Shown: positions 63,484-64,000 of the stretch, in pieces
Layout: every line of letters starts with the position of its first letter
Position numbering within the stretch: the stretch's first letter is position 1
NCBI GenBank assembly: GCA_037178625.1
Contig: CM074140.1
Span: 2,480,001-2,544,000 of the forward strand
Origin: Skeletonema tropicum
Lineage: Eukaryota; Bacillariophyta; Thalassiosirophyceae; Thalassiosirales; Thalassiosiraceae
Direction of reading: 5' to 3'
Length of the DNA stretch: 64,000 nt
Position numbers and translations under genes: made by a program
The notes under the pieces: model-generated
Database searches by the model: none
Seen by the model: the letters and a program-made list of their open reading frames with translations, nothing else
What the model was told of the DNA's origin: nothing

Positions 63484-64000
63484 GTTTGATCAGTTCGTAC
63501 CACCTACTCGAGGTTACTTATTTGACAAGAGTAGTACCCGCTACTTGATCGGCGCACGGCACAACAACGAAGGTACTCCACCATTCCATGCCAAGTCGAC
63601 AAACATGGGGAGGCACAGAGGTCTATTTGCATCATGGGATATCAAAAAGGGAGAGGTTGTTCATGATGGTACCAGATCAGATGTAGTATTTCCCGATGCA
63701 ATGGCGTACAGGCGCTTTGCATTGTCTCTGCCACGAAAAGCCGCTTGTGATGTGACCAGTTGGACTTGGACGCAGCGGCTTGTAAAGAATGGGCCCATGA
63801 AGATCATGTTGGCCATTAACATTTCTGCCATGTTAAATACGGGTATTACTTCTGACCAAGCCAACGTTTTGCCCGAGAGTAGCACATCGCAGATTTATTA
63901 CGCAACACGAGATATTAAGAGGGGAGAGGAAATCCTCACTGATGCGACTTTCAGAGATCGGAAAAGGAGAGACTTTGCAGCGACTGATCTTGGGTATGTA
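62978..64000 (+). CDS. Membrane-anchored SET-domain protein (3' end beyond window)
   Basis: At least 341 residues, open to the window edge. A charged N-terminus of about 37 residues precedes one membrane segment (about 41-66, SIASVSVSVIASTAFMLLLVGCF). Residues about 211-326 resemble a SET domain: GRHRGLFASWDIKKGEVVHDG at its start, NISAMLNTG in place of the NHSC-type AdoMet site, and IYYATRDIKRGEEILTDAT, lacking the usual final Tyr of the DY motif. It may be a lysine methyltransferase facing the ER or Golgi lumen, or a catalytically weakened relative. An upstream frame (MAVRSSKKYSERNSS..., 62815 on) ends in the TTCCTG repeat and may be 5' leader. Confidence 0.72.
   Translation, partial: MRFRQRERDLPLQGGMVPAPAMYDRDESINNEEDKKYRNSIASVSVSVIASTAFMLLLVGCFTVTITAKQLSPGAGALAAQVKDKRVKAFTFTESNSNEMYDGEDVLTPTGGGKAVLEELPQGWQTFSFLQIRNHFQCDLFDRVLKPPSMKKWQMILDTYNKEVDSSIKFDQFVPPTRGYLFDKSSTRYLIGARHNNEGTPPFHAKSTNMGRHRGLFASWDIKKGEVVHDGTRSDVVFPDAMAYRRFALSLPRKAACDVTSWTWTQRLVKNGPMKIMLAINISAMLNTGITSDQANVLPESSTSQIYYATRDIKRGEEILTDATFRDRKRRDFAATDLGYV

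Noticed and set aside
1..64000. CRISPR arrays, bacterial operons, riboswitches or phage modules
   Set aside because: None seen. Spliced genes, a polymerase III tRNA gene and LTR elements show this is eukaryotic nuclear DNA.

Overview
The window looks like nuclear DNA of a diatom, most likely a centric one, although the species cannot be fixed from sequence alone. The case rests on four things. Introns are short (98-145 nt) with GT-AG ends, often gtgagt. There are secreted proteins rich in Pro-Thr and Pro-Ser repeats. Three genes fuse an aminopropyltransferase domain to an AdoMet-decarboxylase-like domain, a fusion type associated with diatom long-chain polyamine chemistry. Full Ty3/gypsy and Ty1/copia polyproteins and a eukaryotic tRNA-Pro gene are also present. 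No bacterial operon structure is seen.

Layout. 1-5012: a repeat present twice (1-1361 and 4238-5012) brackets a small secreted gene (3362-4171) that resembles only the leader and propeptide of the metalloproteases found elsewhere here. 5244-8107: a four-exon PAS hybrid histidine kinase. 8955-12084 (minus): a four-exon M11 (gametolysin-type) metalloprotease with a long Pro-Ser repeat; a repeat array lies upstream of it. 16372-21029: a very young Ty3/gypsy element with 230-bp LTRs that read identical and a 5-bp target duplication. About 22.5-28.1 kb (minus): a Ty1/copia element truncated at its 5' side, which abuts and beheads the first fusion gene. 28316-31300 and 32233-35406 (plus) and 42464-45658 (minus): three aminopropyltransferase/AdoMetDC-like/ShK-domain membrane proteins ending in RDEL, DNEL and HDEL. 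36275-37803: a PRMT-type arginine methyltransferase with a signal peptide. 37982-41230: two uncharacterised genes. 41992-42063: tRNA-Pro(UGG). 46064-46219: a 51-residue single-membrane-span protein. 46618-47988 (minus): an F-box protein. 48100-49089: a TA-flanked inverted-repeat transposon carrying a broken Cys-rich ORF. 51865-53136: a LON-N-domain protein. 55719-57832: a second complete M11 metalloprotease in three exons. 58553-59388 and 62598-64000: two copies of a membrane-anchored SET-domain gene, the first a frameshifted fragment, the second intact but cut by the window end. Between them lie an XPG-like nuclease relic and a second small inverted-repeat element.

How the parts may work together. 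The strongest theme is enzymes that use S-adenosylmethionine-type substrates but carry secretory signals: three ER-retrieved aminopropyltransferase fusions, a signal-peptide PRMT and a membrane-anchored SET protein. This suggests polyamine or protein (silaffin-like) modification in the ER or silica-deposition pathway; that role is inference. The M11 proteases and the catalytic-domain-less paralog form a second secreted family. The rest is heavily remodelled by transposable elements and recent duplications.
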